Shown piece by piece: positions 51,006 to 52,535 of a stretch of 52,535 bases of DNA. Location: assembly GCF_000282515.1 (NCBI RefSeq), contig NZ_AKJD01000109.1, positions 1 to 52,535 on the forward strand, in the 5' to 3' direction. A model generated the notes under the pieces. That model did no database searches. It was given only the letters and a program-made list of their open reading frames with translations, and was not told where the DNA came from. The position numbers and the translations under genes were made by a program. The DNA is from Pseudomonas sp. GM80. GTDB lineage: Bacteria; Pseudomonadota; Gammaproteobacteria; Pseudomonadales; Pseudomonadaceae. Within the stretch, counting starts at the first letter, position 1. Every line of letters begins with the position of its first letter.

Positions 51006-52535
51006 ATGGATAACCACCCGAACAAGCGTTACCTGCTGGCCATCGACAACGGCACCCAGAGCGTGCGCGCGTTGCTCTTCGATCTGCAGGGCAATCTGCT
51101 CGGTAAAGGCAAGGTCGAACTGCAGGCGTATTACTCGACGCAACCGGGTTGGGCCGAGCAGGATCCGGAGTATTACTGGGCGAAACTCGGCGAGGCGTGT
51201 CAGCAGGTATGGGCGCAGACGGGCATCGATCGCTCGCAAATTGCTGGCGTTTCCCTGACCACTCAGCGCGGCACGGTGATCAATGTTGATGCCGAGGGCA
51301 AACCGCTGCGCCCGGCGATTTTGTGGCTTGATCAGCGCCAGAGTGAAGTCGAGGGCGGGATCAAAGGGCCGTGGGGCTGGCTGTTCAAACTGGTCGGCGC
51401 GCAGGGCACGGTGAATTATTTTCGCGCCCAGGCTGAGGCGAACTGGATTGCGCAGCATCAGCCAGAGGTGTGGGCGGCGACCGACAAGTTTTTGCTGCTG
51501 TCGGGGTTTCTCACGCATCGACTGTGCGGACGTTTTGTCGACTCGGTGGGTTGCTGCGTCGGCTACCTGCCGTTCGATTTCAAACGGCTGAAATGGGCCG
51601 CGCCGAGTGACTGGAAATGGCAGGCGCTGGCGGTACGTCCGGAGCAATTGCCGACCCTGCACAAACCCGGTGAAACCCTCGGCTACATCACCGCTGAAGC
51701 CGCTCGCCACACCGGCATTCCCGAGGGCTTGCCGCTGATTGCGGCGGGCGCCGACAAGGCTTGTGAAGTGGTCGGTGCCGGCGTGGTCGATGCGAGCACG
51801 GTGTGCCTGTCCTACGGCACCACGGCGACGATCACCAGCACCCGTTCGCGCTATCTGGAAATCGTCCCGTTGATTCCGCCGTACCCCTCGGCGGTGCCGG
51901 ATCAGTTCAACTGCGAGGTGATGATTTATCGCGGTTACTGGATGGTCAGTTGGTTCAAGAACGAGTTCGGCTTGCGCGAGATGCAGCAGGCCAAAGAGCA
52001 GGGCATCGAGCCGGAGCAGTTGTTCGATGCGCTGGTCGATGCGGTGCCGCCGGGGTCAATGGGTTTGATGCTGCAACCGTACTGGTCGCCGGGGATTCGC
52101 GAGCCCGGCGTGGAGGCGAAGGGCGCGATGATCGGCTTCGGCGATGTGCATACCCGAGCGCATATTTACCGGGCGATTCTTGAAGGACTGGCGTATGCGT
52201 TGCGCCAAGGCATGGAGAACATCGAGCGGCGTTCGAAGGTGTCGATCAAGCGCCTGCGCGTGGCCGGTGGCGGATCGCAGAGCGATGCGGCGATGCAGCT
52301 CACGGCGAATATTTTCGGCCTGCCGGCGGAGCGTCCGCATGTCTACGAAGCATCTGGCTTGGGGGCGGCGATCTGCTGTGCCGTGGGGTTGGGATTGCAC
52401 ACAGATTTCCCCACGGCCATCGCGGCAATGACCCGAGTAGGCGCGGTCTTCCACCCCCAACCCGAGGCACAAAAAATCTACGAGCAACTGTACAAAGACG
52501 TCTACCTGCGCATGTACCGCCAACTCAAACCGCTG
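51006..52535 (+). CDS. FGGY-family carbohydrate kinase (3' end outside window)
   Basis: 510 codons are present without a stop, so the gene runs off the window. The N-terminus YLLAIDNGTQSVRALLFD is the phosphate-1 ATP motif; LTTQRGTVINVDAEGKPLRPAILWLDQR is the FGGY_N signature, and RLRVAGGGSQSDAAMQLTANIFGLPAERP is the FGGY_C signature. Related enzymes phosphorylate glycerol, xylulose, ribulose or similar; the substrate is not readable. AGAGAG lies just before the ATG. With the GlpD-like and oxidase genes upstream it suggests use of a polyol or glyceryl compound. Confidence 0.87.
   Translation, partial: MDNHPNKRYLLAIDNGTQSVRALLFDLQGNLLGKGKVELQAYYSTQPGWAEQDPEYYWAKLGEACQQVWAQTGIDRSQIAGVSLTTQRGTVINVDAEGKPLRPAILWLDQRQSEVEGGIKGPWGWLFKLVGAQGTVNYFRAQAEANWIAQHQPEVWAATDKFLLLSGFLTHRLCGRFVDSVGCCVGYLPFDFKRLKWAAPSDWKWQALAVRPEQLPTLHKPGETLGYITAEAARHTGIPEGLPLIAAGADKACEVVGAGVVDASTVCLSYGTTATITSTRSRYLEIVPLIPPYPSAVPDQFNCEVMIYRGYWMVSWFKNEFGLREMQQAKEQGIEPEQLFDALVDAVPPGSMGLMLQPYWSPGIREPGVEAKGAMIGFGDVHTRAHIYRAILEGLAYALRQGMENIERRSKVSIKRLRVAGGGSQSDAAMQLTANIFGLPAERPHVYEASGLGAAICCAVGLGLHTDFPTAIAAMTRVGAVFHPQPEAQKIYEQLYKDVYLRMYRQLKPL

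Overview
The window looks like chromosomal DNA of a fluorescent-group Pseudomonas (P. fluorescens/P. koreensis-like). This rests on high-GC codon use, a yfiRNB operon, mmsAB, a MexHI-OpmD-type efflux operon, a DUF6124 protein and many REP/REPIN hairpins of the kinds common in that group. No rRNA, tRNA, CRISPR array, transposase or phage gene was seen. Species assignment is inference.

Layout: (1) 115-9358, recC-recB-recD with 4-base start/stop overlaps. (2) 9477-11817, yfiR-yfiN-yfiB, a periplasm-sensing diguanylate cyclase module. (3) 11814-15334, LysR regulator divergent from mmsA-mmsB (valine/3-hydroxyisobutyrate catabolism). (4) 15367-16028, REP hairpins, a strong terminator and a cupin gene. 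(5) 16255-23147, a strong promoter with a ~300-nt leader, then a compact saccharide/glycoconjugate cluster: double left-handed beta-helix acyltransferase, GT-B glycosyltransferase, a 725-residue alpha/alpha-toroid protein with prenyltransferase-type repeats, rmlB, rmlA. (6) 23239-34589, a redox and efflux region: LLM flavin monooxygenase, beta-hydroxyacid dehydrogenase, acyl-CoA-dehydrogenase-fold monooxygenase, MexHI-OpmD-like pump, ArsR regulator, second-type chorismate lyase, HTH-only LysR protein, flavin reductase. (7) 34785-40891, LysR/TauE pair, ygiN/mdaB quinone-redox pair, LysR/NAD-dependent epimerase pair, and a Fic protein with a small convergent ORF. (8) 41374-45579, GntP permease, RpiR regulator, N-acyl-D-amino-acid deacylase, glyoxalase-fold protein. 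(9) 45685-46270, DUF6124 gene with an elaborately structured leader. (10) 46563-52535, AraC regulator divergent from an alkylglycerone-phosphate-synthase-like oxidase, a GlpD-like dehydrogenase and an FGGY kinase cut by the window end.

The most notable signal is a shared palindrome, GTACGnnTGTAnACGTAC. It occurs three times and each time lies between the -35 and -10 elements of a plausible sigma70 promoter. The sites control the LLM monooxygenase and beta-hydroxyacid dehydrogenase (one site, two divergent promoters), the acyl-CoA-dehydrogenase-fold monooxygenase, and, 9 kb away, the flavin reductase. The simplest reading is one repressor controlling a two-component flavin monooxygenase pathway, with an RND pump and chorismate lyase in between. 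Neither the substrate nor the regulator can be read from the sequence.

A second notable signal is the leader of the DUF6124 gene. Two hairpin loops carry TTTAGTAG, while a single complementary CTACTAA sits inside a 16-bp stem, so two mutually exclusive long-range pairings are possible.
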